A DNA stretch of 64,000 nt. Source: CAZFER01 sp964517495. GTDB lineage: Bacteria; Hinthialibacterota; Hinthialibacteria; Hinthialibacterales; Hinthialibacteraceae. Under the pieces are notes generated by a model. That model made no database searches. It worked only from the letters and a program-made list of their open reading frames with translations, and was not told the DNA's origin. The DNA lies in contig CAZFER010000004.1 of NCBI GenBank assembly GCA_964517495.1, positions 1 to 64,000 on the forward strand, given 5' to 3'. Position 1 is the stretch's first letter; each line of letters starts with the position of its first letter. The translations under genes and the position numbers were made by a program. Of the stretch, positions 53,368 through 60,900 are shown one piece after another.

Positions 53368-55080
53368 ATGGTTCAGTATTTCTCTTTATTCGTTATATCT
53401 CTTTTCCTACTTTTGCCCCCTATTGTTTTGTCTGTTTCAGAAATGCATGGTACTGATCCTCAAGCGGAGAAAGTGATAAAAAGGGTCTCTGAATTTTATA
53501 AGGATTTGGAAGCCTTTTCGGTTGAGATTACCTCGGTTATGCACATGAAGCGCCATAATATGGATAGCCAGATGCAAACCGTGCGAACTCTTAAGGTTAA
53601 CAGGCCTGAGATGGCATCTCTAGAAATAGTTGAGGGATTAGGGGGGAGTGAACTGTATTATGATGGGAAGACACTTACCCGTTATTATCCCTTTATAAAT
53701 ATGTATACGATTGATACAGCGGCGAAATCGCTGGAAATGTTAAAATCGCTTGATGAAAAAGTTGGGGTGACTTCAACATTTTCGTCACCTATCTCACTCT
53801 TTATTGATTTTCTCTTTCGAAATGATCCGTTGGCCAATTTTTTGATATACAGTGAGCAGGTTGAGTATGTTGAGAAAGATCAAATTGCTGATCACTTTTG
53901 TCATCATCTTCACTTTGCTTATCCTCAATTTGATTTCGATATGTGGATTGAGACAGGGGAAAAGCCATTTATTCGCAAGGTGCAACCGGATTTAGCCAAG
54001 GTTATCTTGGCAAATCAAATAAGCCAATCAAAGGCTGCAGAATTTGAACTGGATATTGAGATTGTCTATGACAACTGGGAAATAGAGCCAGCATTTTCGG
54101 TGGAGGAGTTTCAGTTTAAGCCTACGAAAGGGAGCCAGCAGGTCGATAATATCATGCAGGCGATTGAGGAATCCATGCAGCCCCAGGTCCATTCAAGCTT
54201 AAGCAGCCCCTTGGATTGGCTAGCAAAGCCATTACCTCCAATCGAATTGTTGACCTGGGATGGTGACACCATTTCAATACCAGACAAGGAAGTCGAGCGG
54301 ATTATCCTAGTTGTTTTTCTTAGATCAGATGATCCAACGGCAGATGATTTAATCAATGGCGTGGAGTTGTTGATTGACCAATACAAAGAGAACTTGGAGG
54401 TTTTATTTGTCATTTCAGAGGATGAAAAGAGCGATTTTGAAAGTAAATATCTTCAATTAAAACAGAATGATATAACACATATTTGCTGGTGTATTGATTC
54501 TGAAGGCCAGGTTATGTCACGTTTGAATATTCAAGCGAAAAATCAAATGATGATAGTGGATAAGAAAGGAATAGTGCAAAGTGTCCATGTTGCATGGCAT
54601 GAACGGTCGGCTAACCGCTTGAGGAAAGAAATTCAAGCGTTATTTGAAGGCCGGGCATTGATCGAAGAGCGGTTCGCAACAAATTATAACTTGAAATTGA
54701 ACTCAAACCTACAAACCATGAAGCGGGTGCAATCGGCGCTAGAGGCCTTTTTCATCGATCATAACTCCTATCCCATACCGAAAAGTGGACGCCGCTTAAA
54801 TCATGCTTCGATTGTATCCAAGAGGAATGACAAGCAATATACCTTGACGGAACCTTTGGAGTATCTGAAAGCCTATCCCACTGATCCATACGATGTCAAG
54901 GAGCGTCCGTTTCGTTATGCAAGTAATGGAAAAACATGGTATATGTTTGTTTCAAACGGACCGGATGGGATCGCAGATTTTGATGAACGCCAATTTGATG
55001 GAACCGGTGATATTGACCTGGGAAAGTATCAATATAATCCCAATACCAATATGGGGGATATAATCATCGCCAGTCCGTAA
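53368..55080 (+). CDS. Fusion: DUF2092/LolA-like domain, redoxin-like domain, pseudopilin head
   Basis: GTAGGAG (53351-53357) supports ATG 53368 over a start 75 bases upstream. The 570-residue protein has a signal peptide (to about residue 25). Residues 30-260 resemble DUF2092/LolA-type lipoprotein-carrier folds (VIKRVSEFYKDLEAFSVEIT, LKVNRPEMASLEI, YYDGKTLTRYYP). Residues 280-425 look thioredoxin-like (PLPPIELLTWDGDTISIP, IILVVFLRSDDPTADDLI, NQMMIVDKKGIVQSVHVAW) but lack a CxxC. Residues 440-570 match the globular head of T2SS pseudopilins (MKRVQSALEAFFIDHNSYPI, YLKAYPTDPYD, FVSNGPDGIADFD, GKYQYNPNTNMGDII) without the N-terminal helix. I know of no described protein with this set. A family E repeat lies upstream. 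It is single-gene and exported. Confidence 0.75.
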   Translation: MVQYFSLFVISLFLLLPPIVLSVSEMHGTDPQAEKVIKRVSEFYKDLEAFSVEITSVMHMKRHNMDSQMQTVRTLKVNRPEMASLEIVEGLGGSELYYDGKTLTRYYPFINMYTIDTAAKSLEMLKSLDEKVGVTSTFSSPISLFIDFLFRNDPLANFLIYSEQVEYVEKDQIADHFCHHLHFAYPQFDFDMWIETGEKPFIRKVQPDLAKVILANQISQSKAAEFELDIEIVYDNWEIEPAFSVEEFQFKPTKGSQQVDNIMQAIEESMQPQVHSSLSSPLDWLAKPLPPIELLTWDGDTISIPDKEVERIILVVFLRSDDPTADDLINGVELLIDQYKENLEVLFVISEDEKSDFESKYLQLKQNDITHICWCIDSEGQVMSRLNIQAKNQMMIVDKKGIVQSVHVAWHERSANRLRKEIQALFEGRALIEERFATNYNLKLNSNLQTMKRVQSALEAFFIDHNSYPIPKSGRRLNHASIVSKRNDKQYTLTEPLEYLKAYPTDPYDVKERPFRYASNGKTWYMFVSNGPDGIADFDERQFDGTGDIDLGKYQYNPNTNMGDIIIASP

Positions 55081-55113
55081 CTGATATAAAACCAGTTTGT
55101 GGGAATGGAATGG

Positions 55114-56463
55114 TTAAACACGTTGTTTTTTCATGCGTTCTGAGATAAAACTGTGATCCACAAAAGTGATTTTTTCAGGGATCATATAGGATTTCAGCCG
55201 GTCCCGGCAATATTGGAACAATTTCTGTTTAATTGTATGTGGATCAGCTGAGTGATTTAACTTTATTTTGGCGCACACACGTTGACCGGGATTGGGGGTG
55301 GTTTCGGCATACACAAGGGCTTCTTCCACCTCTTCAAGTGTTTGAATAACACTTTCAACCTGGGCTGGATAAACATGGTATCCATTGACATGAATGATTT
55401 CAGATTGCCGTCCTAATATTCTGATGTAATCACCATCCACATCGACGGCGTCACCGGTTCGAAACCAGCCATCTTCAGAAAAAGGAAGGGGGCCGTTTAA
55501 ATAACCCATCATGGCGGATTCTGTTTTTACTTCCAATACTCCATCGATTACTCGGGTTTGGAATTCATCCCCGCCGACCTTAACCCACAAGGATTCGCTG
55601 GATTTTGACTTGGATCGTAATATTCCAACTTCAGTCAAACCATAGGTCTGCAATAGTCTGATATGAGGATAAATCTCACGAAAACGACTGAGTACATGTT
55701 TAGGCATTGGTTCGGTTCCATACGTCACTAATTGCAAAGTGGGCAGTGCATAATGCTTATAGGCATCACTCTGCAAGACCATATTTAAAAAAGTGGGTGT
55801 GGTTGGCAGTAATTGGACATTGTGTTTTTCAATCAAATTTAAAGTGATCTCAGGTTCACGGTCAGTGGGTGATACCATACAGCCTGCGTTGGATAAAATA
55901 TACAAAAGGGTATTTATTCCACCAATATGGTCAAACCGTAAAAAGGGGATAGTACGATAGGCAAAGCGGGTTCGTTTGAATTTTTGAAGGAATTTGCAAA
56001 AATCATGGAGTACTGCTTTTTTTCCGCTGGAAGAACCGGAGGTGAAAAGCAATAATCCGGGATGGTGTTTTGCCCGCAACGTGTCAATTAATGGATGTTC
56101 AGCATTATGATTCGTTTTTTGGATGATCACAAAATCAAGCTCAGAAATGAATATACGGAACTCGGCCTGGGCGATGTCTATAAGTGGTTGGTTTTGTTCA
56201 TTTTGCTTGCGGTTTAGTGGAGCTATGATGCAATGTTTTTCGATCAAGGCTAGAAGAATAGCCACGGCTTGAGGGGTAAAATCGGCCTCCAGTGATACAA
56301 CCGCACCGGGTGGTATTTTTTGAAATTCAGGGTGTTTGAGCCATGTTTGTATGGATTCAAGAAGCCATTGATAAGACAAACTGGTGTCATTCCAAACGAT
56401 CGCTATATCGTTGGCATGGCATTCAAAACGGTTATAGATAAAATTGATTGATGATGAATCCAT
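55114..56463 (-). CDS. AMP-forming acyl-CoA synthetase-like enzyme (ANL superfamily)
   Basis: The 449-residue protein has the ANL motifs in order: the P-loop-like LLFTSGSSSGKKAVLHD, QTYGLTEVG, DGWFRTGDAVD and GRQSEIIHVNGYHVYPAQVE hinge. It would activate a carboxylic acid as an acyl-adenylate. It is shorter than usual (500-560), mainly in the N-terminal half, and the C-terminal catalytic Lys, normally in a GK-x-x-R context, may be one of the Lys in SERMKKQRV at the very end. A weak ribosome binding site precedes ATG 56463. The substrate, and whether CoA or a carrier protein is the acceptor, are unknown. Confidence 0.88.
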   Translation of the reverse strand: MDSSSINFIYNRFECHANDIAIVWNDTSLSYQWLLESIQTWLKHPEFQKIPPGAVVSLEADFTPQAVAILLALIEKHCIIAPLNRKQNEQNQPLIDIAQAEFRIFISELDFVIIQKTNHNAEHPLIDTLRAKHHPGLLLFTSGSSSGKKAVLHDFCKFLQKFKRTRFAYRTIPFLRFDHIGGINTLLYILSNAGCMVSPTDREPEITLNLIEKHNVQLLPTTPTFLNMVLQSDAYKHYALPTLQLVTYGTEPMPKHVLSRFREIYPHIRLLQTYGLTEVGILRSKSKSSESLWVKVGGDEFQTRVIDGVLEVKTESAMMGYLNGPLPFSEDGWFRTGDAVDVDGDYIRILGRQSEIIHVNGYHVYPAQVESVIQTLEEVEEALVYAETTPNPGQRVCAKIKLNHSADPHTIKQKLFQYCRDRLKSYMIPEKITFVDHSFISERMKKQRV

Positions 56464-56699
56464 GTATTTAAAGATAATTTTAAAGTTTAATTATACTTAA
56501 AACCTTTGTGATTATTTCTCCTATAATTAGTGTCTAGCATAAGAGGGTAATTTTGCTTAACAGTAAATATTACCAGTTTTATCATATTGGTAGAATATTA
56601 ATTATCTCTCAATCAATAATGGTGGGAAAGGGGTAAGTTACATGACAAGGGGATTGGTAAGCTAATCATCCTGATCAGAAGAACTGGAGGCCATAATAG

Positions 56700-57272
56700 G
56701 TGTTATCATTCGATGAATTAATGACGAACGATCCACTTCCTCCCCGGGAAAAAAGGCGGGGATTAGTGGTTGTAAATACTGGAGATGGGAAAGGCAAGAC
56801 GACGTCCTCCCTTGGTGTGGCGTTTCGTGCTTTGGGATGGAATTGGAAGATACGGATCATTCAGTTTATCAAGGGGAAATGGTTGACAGGTGAGAAGCGT
56901 TTTTGTGACGCTCTGCCCATGGACATTGAACTTTTTCCCATGGGTGACGGTTTTACATGGGATACCAAAAATCCCGAGCAGGATAGGAAAACATCGGCTG
57001 AAATATGGGCTTTTGCACGGCAAAGTATTGAAAAGGCTGAACATGATTTGGTGATCCTGGATGAGATCAACAACGTCATCGATTATGATTATCTTGAGGT
57101 GGAACCGGTAATTCAAACTTTAAAAGCACGAGAACCCTGGATGCATGTCATTTGCACTGGAAGAAATGCGCGAGAGGAACTGATTAAATACGCTGATCTG
57201 GTTACTGAAATGAAAGAGATCAAGCATCCCTTCAACCAAGGTGTGGTGGCCCAGCGGGGGATTGATTTTTGA
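56700..57272 (+). CDS. cobO: Cob(I)alamin/cob(I)yrinic acid adenosyltransferase, CobA/CobO type
   Basis: The start is GTG 56700, nine bases after GGAGG (56686-56690). The 190-residue protein has the P-loop variant NTGDGKGKTTSSLGVAFRAL that binds ATP, IIQFIKGKWLTGEK, VILDEINNVIDYDYL (the DEIN motif) and CTGRNAREELIKYADLVTEM, all diagnostic of the CobA/CobO/BtuR family. It moves the adenosyl group of ATP to cobalt(I) corrinoids to make adenosylcobalamin. No other cobalamin gene is nearby, so it may serve salvage. It has an extra 15-residue N-terminus compared with the family. Confidence 0.95.
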   Translation: MLSFDELMTNDPLPPREKRRGLVVVNTGDGKGKTTSSLGVAFRALGWNWKIRIIQFIKGKWLTGEKRFCDALPMDIELFPMGDGFTWDTKNPEQDRKTSAEIWAFARQSIEKAEHDLVILDEINNVIDYDYLEVEPVIQTLKAREPWMHVICTGRNAREELIKYADLVTEMKEIKHPFNQGVVAQRGIDF

Positions 57273-57557
57273 TATGAATTTATTTTTATATGATGCATAA
57301 GGTTTAATTATCTTGATTTAAGCCTGAACACTCTATGGATAAATTTTTTTACCGATTAATAATTATGTGTATAAGCTCATGAAAATCAGATTATTATAGC
57401 CAAGTTATCCTTTATCCTCAATTAATATCCTCATCAAAATTCGTGATTTTCTCTCTTAGTGAAGAGAAAAATGCAGGCAATGGTGTAATGAATATCATCG
57501 ATTGAATTTTCTCTTCTCTACGACAAATAATTTTAAAAAAAGTGACTGGAGATAATC

Positions 57558-58247
57558 ATGAATGATTGGAAATCATACTTTCTATTTATCTTAATCCTGT
57601 GTTTCCCGCAAGCCATACAATCAAATCCTGTATCATATCAAGTTGGACATGATGGATATTTTGATTCGAATGAATTGGTGATATTCAAATCATTTCCATC
57701 AAGAAGTTTTGGTGATTATTTGGATGTATTTGAGCATGATACCCGGGGTTTACTTTCTTTTGCCTCCCTCAATCTAAAACCTGGCCAATACCAGTTGGAA
57801 CTACATCTAACTTGTAAATCATTTGTCCAGAGTGGAACGGTGGCGGTTCATTATTTGAATGAACTTCGATGGGATGATCCGGGTGAAACGCTTGATCCAC
57901 CGCCGGCTGATAGTAACTTTCCCACATGGCATTACCGGAATTATAATTGTTGTCCATGGGAGGTTCCCGGTTGTTCTGGATCAAGTGAAGAAGGTTCCTT
58001 AATTTCAGAACGGTATGTTGATTCGTCGACGGATTTAATCGTATCAGATATAGTGGTCATTAAATCCAATCAAGATGCTATCGGATTTCTGTTAAAAGGA
58101 TCGGCAAAAATTTATTATTATGAAAAAGATACCCCCGGCACGACTCCTGAGCGTAATCCTCTTCTCATTATGAAACGGTTAAACGTGTACCTGATGGGTG
58201 GCTTGAATTGGAATCGGTTTTTTCACGGTTTTAAATTCTTGAGATAA
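57558..58247 (+). CDS. Exported hypothetical protein, possible DNRLRE-like beta domain
   Basis: GGAGAT precedes ATG 57558. The 229-residue protein has a signal peptide ending near IQSN and a beta-rich body with strand patterns (LLSFASLNLKPGQYQLELHL, SGTVAVHYLNELRWDDPGET) that recall DNRLRE/CBM96-type domains found in secreted carbohydrate proteins. NCCPWEVPGCSG carries three Cys. The family call is tentative. It forms a single-gene unit closed by a strong terminator. Confidence 0.6.
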   Translation: MNDWKSYFLFILILCFPQAIQSNPVSYQVGHDGYFDSNELVIFKSFPSRSFGDYLDVFEHDTRGLLSFASLNLKPGQYQLELHLTCKSFVQSGTVAVHYLNELRWDDPGETLDPPPADSNFPTWHYRNYNCCPWEVPGCSGSSEEGSLISERYVDSSTDLIVSDIVVIKSNQDAIGFLLKGSAKIYYYEKDTPGTTPERNPLLIMKRLNVYLMGGLNWNRFFHGFKFLR

Positions 58248-58260
58248 CTTATACCTATAG

Positions 58261-58297
58261 GCCCCTCAATAAAATACGTTTGAGGGGCTTTTTTTTT
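58261..58297 (+). terminator. Rho-independent terminator
   Basis: GCCCCTCAA (58261-58269) pairs with TTGAGGGGC (58280-58288); a nine-base U run follows (58289-58297). It closes the hypothetical gene 13 bases downstream of its stop. Confidence 0.95.
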
Positions 58298-58453
58298 GTA
58301 ATGGAGGATGGTTGTAAAAAAATTTAATTTTTCTTATGGAATGTGATGAAATTGGCCGAAAATATGGATGATTAGCGTTCCATTCTTTTGGTTCCCTATG
58401 AGCTGTTCTTTTGATAACCCATACATTTTACAACACTTACGAAGAGGTGCATT

Positions 58454-59356
58454 TTGGACATTCATTCAAGTATGTTTAAGGATGTCATAGAAAATCTTGA
58501 AGATGGCGTATTTTTTGTTGATCAGGATAAAACAATAATTTATTGGAATCAGGGTGCGGTTAAGATTACAGGCTATTCGAAAAGAGAAATGGTCGGAAAA
58601 CGTTGTTCAGATTCATTATTAGATCATCATGATTTGGAAGGCTCTCCCTTATGTGATGATTTCTGCCCTTTCGATCGTGCTTTAAAACGTGCCACTTCCA
58701 GTGAATTGGAAGCGTGGCTAAAGAAAAGGGATGGTTCACAACTCCCTGTATACATTAGAGTTATTCCAATGCGAGACAAATCGGGTGAGATAGTGGGTTC
58801 GGCACAATTTTTTACTGATATTACCCTCAAATTAAAATTGCTGGAAAAAGTTAAAAAACTGGAAAATCGTACTTCTGTTGATTTATTGACAGATTTACCC
58901 AATCGTTCATTGATCGAATTCAGCCTTAAATCAAGATTAAACGAGTTTGAGCGAAACCATTGGAACTTTGGCGTGATTATGATGGATATTGATCATTTCA
59001 AGTCGTTCAATGATCAATACGGGCATGATGTGGGGGATGAAGTGTTAAAAATAATTGCCAAGGTAATAGTGAAAAATCAACGTGCGTATGATGTTGTTGG
59101 ACGTTGGGGAGGGGAAGAGTTTGTGGGGATAATTTCGAGTGTGGATAAATTCAGTTTATTAGGCGTGGCAGAACGGTTTCGCTTAATGATTGAAAATCAA
59201 ACCATAAAAGTTGGGCGAAAGAAGATACGAATAACGGTTTCAATTGGTGGGACTATTGTAAAAGCAGGGGATAACGCTGAAAGCATGATCAAGCGTGCGG
59301 ATATTAACTTATATCAAAGCAAGAAAAAAGGCCGCAATTGCGTTACCATCGAATAG
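58454..59356 (+). CDS. PAS-GGDEF diguanylate cyclase
   Basis: The start is TTG 58454 with GAAGAGGTG just upstream. The 300-residue soluble protein has an N-terminal PAS domain (about 8-120: NLEDGVFFVDQDKTIIYWNQ, GYSKREMVGKRC), a short helix and a GGDEF domain. RWGGEEF is the active site and RAYD five residues before it is a complete inhibitory I-site. Within the PAS domain, GSPLCDDFCPFDRAL carries C-x3-C, with a further Cys in GKRCSDSL; this Cys pattern recurs in PAS-GGDEF proteins and might sense redox state or bind a cofactor. It makes c-di-GMP in the cytoplasm. Confidence 0.92.
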   Translation: MDIHSSMFKDVIENLEDGVFFVDQDKTIIYWNQGAVKITGYSKREMVGKRCSDSLLDHHDLEGSPLCDDFCPFDRALKRATSSELEAWLKKRDGSQLPVYIRVIPMRDKSGEIVGSAQFFTDITLKLKLLEKVKKLENRTSVDLLTDLPNRSLIEFSLKSRLNEFERNHWNFGVIMMDIDHFKSFNDQYGHDVGDEVLKIIAKVIVKNQRAYDVVGRWGGEEFVGIISSVDKFSLLGVAERFRLMIENQTIKVGRKKIRITVSIGGTIVKAGDNAESMIKRADINLYQSKKKGRNCVTIE

Positions 59357-59363
59357 ATTTCAA

Positions 59364-59389
59364 GAAAAAAGGCCAGCACTTGCTGACCT
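59364..59389 (-). terminator. Rho-independent terminator of the disordered-protein gene
   Basis: On the minus strand AGGTCAGC pairs with GCTGGCCT (one G-U) around a four-base loop, followed by a U run (59364-59370). It also lies seven bases past the convergent cyclase stop. Confidence 0.75.
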
Positions 59390-59427
59390 CATATAGATTG
59401 GTTTGGTGAAATCGAATAGTAAATCTG

Positions 59428-59925
59428 TTATCCGAGTACGTTTAGTGATTGCCCCGGTGCTAAACCTTGTACCGGAGAATTTTGAGGAAACTGTGGTGCT
59501 AAATTGGGTGTTGGAGGTGGTCCAACTTGCCCAGGTGCGGAATTAAAATCCTGACCTGGATTGGGGTTTGGGTTTGGACCTGGTGAATTTACCGGCTGTT
59601 GTGGATTATTCCCCGTTTGGCCAAATCCTTGTTGGGTTGGAGGACCAGCTGTTTGCCCAAAGTTTTGTTGAGTTTGAGGCGGACCAAACTGATTGTCACC
59701 TTCATTTGTTGCACCGACTGCCTGTTGACTTATTTCAACCGTGTCCGTTCCATTGGTTTGGTTTAAACCGGTATTATTAGGACTCGGGGGTATGTTACTG
59801 CTTTGCGCAGGAGGTCTTGGTGTTTGTTGCGTATTTTGCGGTGGTGGTTGAACAGGGAATAACTGATTTTGTATTTGGGGTATTTGACCTGGATTAGGCC
59901 CAATGTTTGTTGGTCCTGATACCAT
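59428..59925 (-). CDS. Pro/Gln/Asn/Gly-rich disordered protein with a DTVEIS motif
   Basis: AGAGGTG six bases before ATG 59925 and a terminator after the stop show that the 165-residue frame is a real gene. Almost the whole protein is low-complexity Pro, Gln, Asn and Gly. The only ordered-looking stretch is TNGTDTVEISQQAVGA near residue 60, which recalls the D-x-V-E-I-S-x-x-A motif near the start of FlgM and other flagella-linked small proteins. No signal peptide is visible, so a route out could be type III export. With the FliK-like gene in this window a motility link is possible but weak. Confidence 0.65.
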   Translation of the reverse strand: MVSGPTNIGPNPGQIPQIQNQLFPVQPPPQNTQQTPRPPAQSSNIPPSPNNTGLNQTNGTDTVEISQQAVGATNEGDNQFGPPQTQQNFGQTAGPPTQQGFGQTGNNPQQPVNSPGPNPNPNPGQDFNSAPGQVGPPPTPNLAPQFPQNSPVQGLAPGQSLNVLG

Positions 59926-60068
59926 GACTTACACCTCTTTCTAAAAAAATTCCCTCAACCAATATGTAGCAATTATATCATGGAAATACATTGAATGCAA
60001 ACAAATAAAACAATTATTCCACATTTTATAACGCAATATATTACCATAGAAAATCAATAAAAATATCT

Positions 60069-60734
60069 TTATTCGTAGTGTCGGCGTCTTAATTGGTTGA
60101 CTTTATGGTGAGCGGTCCGGATTGTTTCGGGTAAACGATATTTTCTGCATAAATCCAGAATGAGGTGGGTGGAATTAAGAAAGTCAATTTGATGGCCAGG
60201 GCTGATAAATAAAGGTTTCACGTTGTTTTTTGTGCGAAGCACTTCTCCGATCTTTTTATCATCTAGCATCAGGTCAGAAATCGCACCTCGTTGGGTTTTC
60301 GGTTCGCAAAAATCACCTACCAGTTTGGTTTTTGCGCACCCAACGGTGACCAAGCCGGATTCAACGCCAACATGGCAGGCCAAACCAGCCTGGCGGGGAT
60401 GGGCTATTCCCTGTCCATCACAGATGAGGGCATCAGGCAAAGTTGAGAGTTTAGTCAGACAGGTTTCAATAAGCGGCCATTCACGAAAGGCAAGATAGCC
60501 CGGAATATAGGGAAATTCCAGTTCATTGATCGCTGTTGCTGTATCAATCAATTCCAAATCGGGGTATGAAAAAACCAACACTGCCGCAAACCCAATTTTT
60601 GAAAAGCGATTGCAGGATATATCCGCCCCTCCAACCGTTTTTAGTTGGTCCAGTGGAGGGAGCCGATTATCGAGTATAACCTGATCGGCAATTTGTTTTT
60701 GCTTTTTTCGCCAATTCTCTATATCAATGGGCAT
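60069..60734 (-). CDS. nfi: Endonuclease V (deoxyinosine 3' endonuclease)
   Basis: The 221-residue protein has every endonuclease V hallmark: VGGADISC (first metal Asp), FPYIPGYLAFRE (the inosine-recognition wedge PYIP and a metal Glu), ALICDGQGIAHPRQAGLACH (third Asp), a loop with GVESGLVTVGCAKTKLVG (catalytic Lys) and PLFISPGHQIDF (His). It cuts DNA, and often RNA, one bond 3' of deaminated adenine. The start ATG lacks a strong ribosome binding site. It is divergent from mfd, another repair gene, across 166 bases, which suggests but does not prove a common control region. Confidence 0.96.
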   Translation of the reverse strand: MPIDIENWRKKQKQIADQVILDNRLPPLDQLKTVGGADISCNRFSKIGFAAVLVFSYPDLELIDTATAINELEFPYIPGYLAFREWPLIETCLTKLSTLPDALICDGQGIAHPRQAGLACHVGVESGLVTVGCAKTKLVGDFCEPKTQRGAISDLMLDDKKIGEVLRTKNNVKPLFISPGHQIDFLNSTHLILDLCRKYRLPETIRTAHHKVNQLRRRHYE

Positions 60735-60787
60735 GAGCGCTCGATTATCGGGAATGGTTACCTATCTTGGTATATAATTATGTTGGG

Positions 60788-60816
60788 TTAAGATTCCTCT
60801 GGGAGTTAATTATACT
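60788..60816 (+). promoter_or_regulatory. Candidate sigma-70 promoter for mfd
   Basis: TTAAGA (60788-60793) and TATACT (60811-60816) are 4/6 and 5/6 matches with a 17-base spacer. They lie 85 bases ahead of ATG 60901. A second TATAAT at 60773-60778 has no clear partner. Confidence 0.35.
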
Positions 60817-60900
60817 ATGTAGGTTACAATAATACTAAAATCAACCGTTTCGGTTTCGAAAACTCAAACAACGAATCAAAAAAAGATACAAAAAATCACG

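Noticed and set aside
56522..56527. TATAAT as a promoter for the adenosyltransferase gene
   Set aside because: The -10 match is perfect, but no -35-like hexamer lies at a suitable distance, so the call is not supported.
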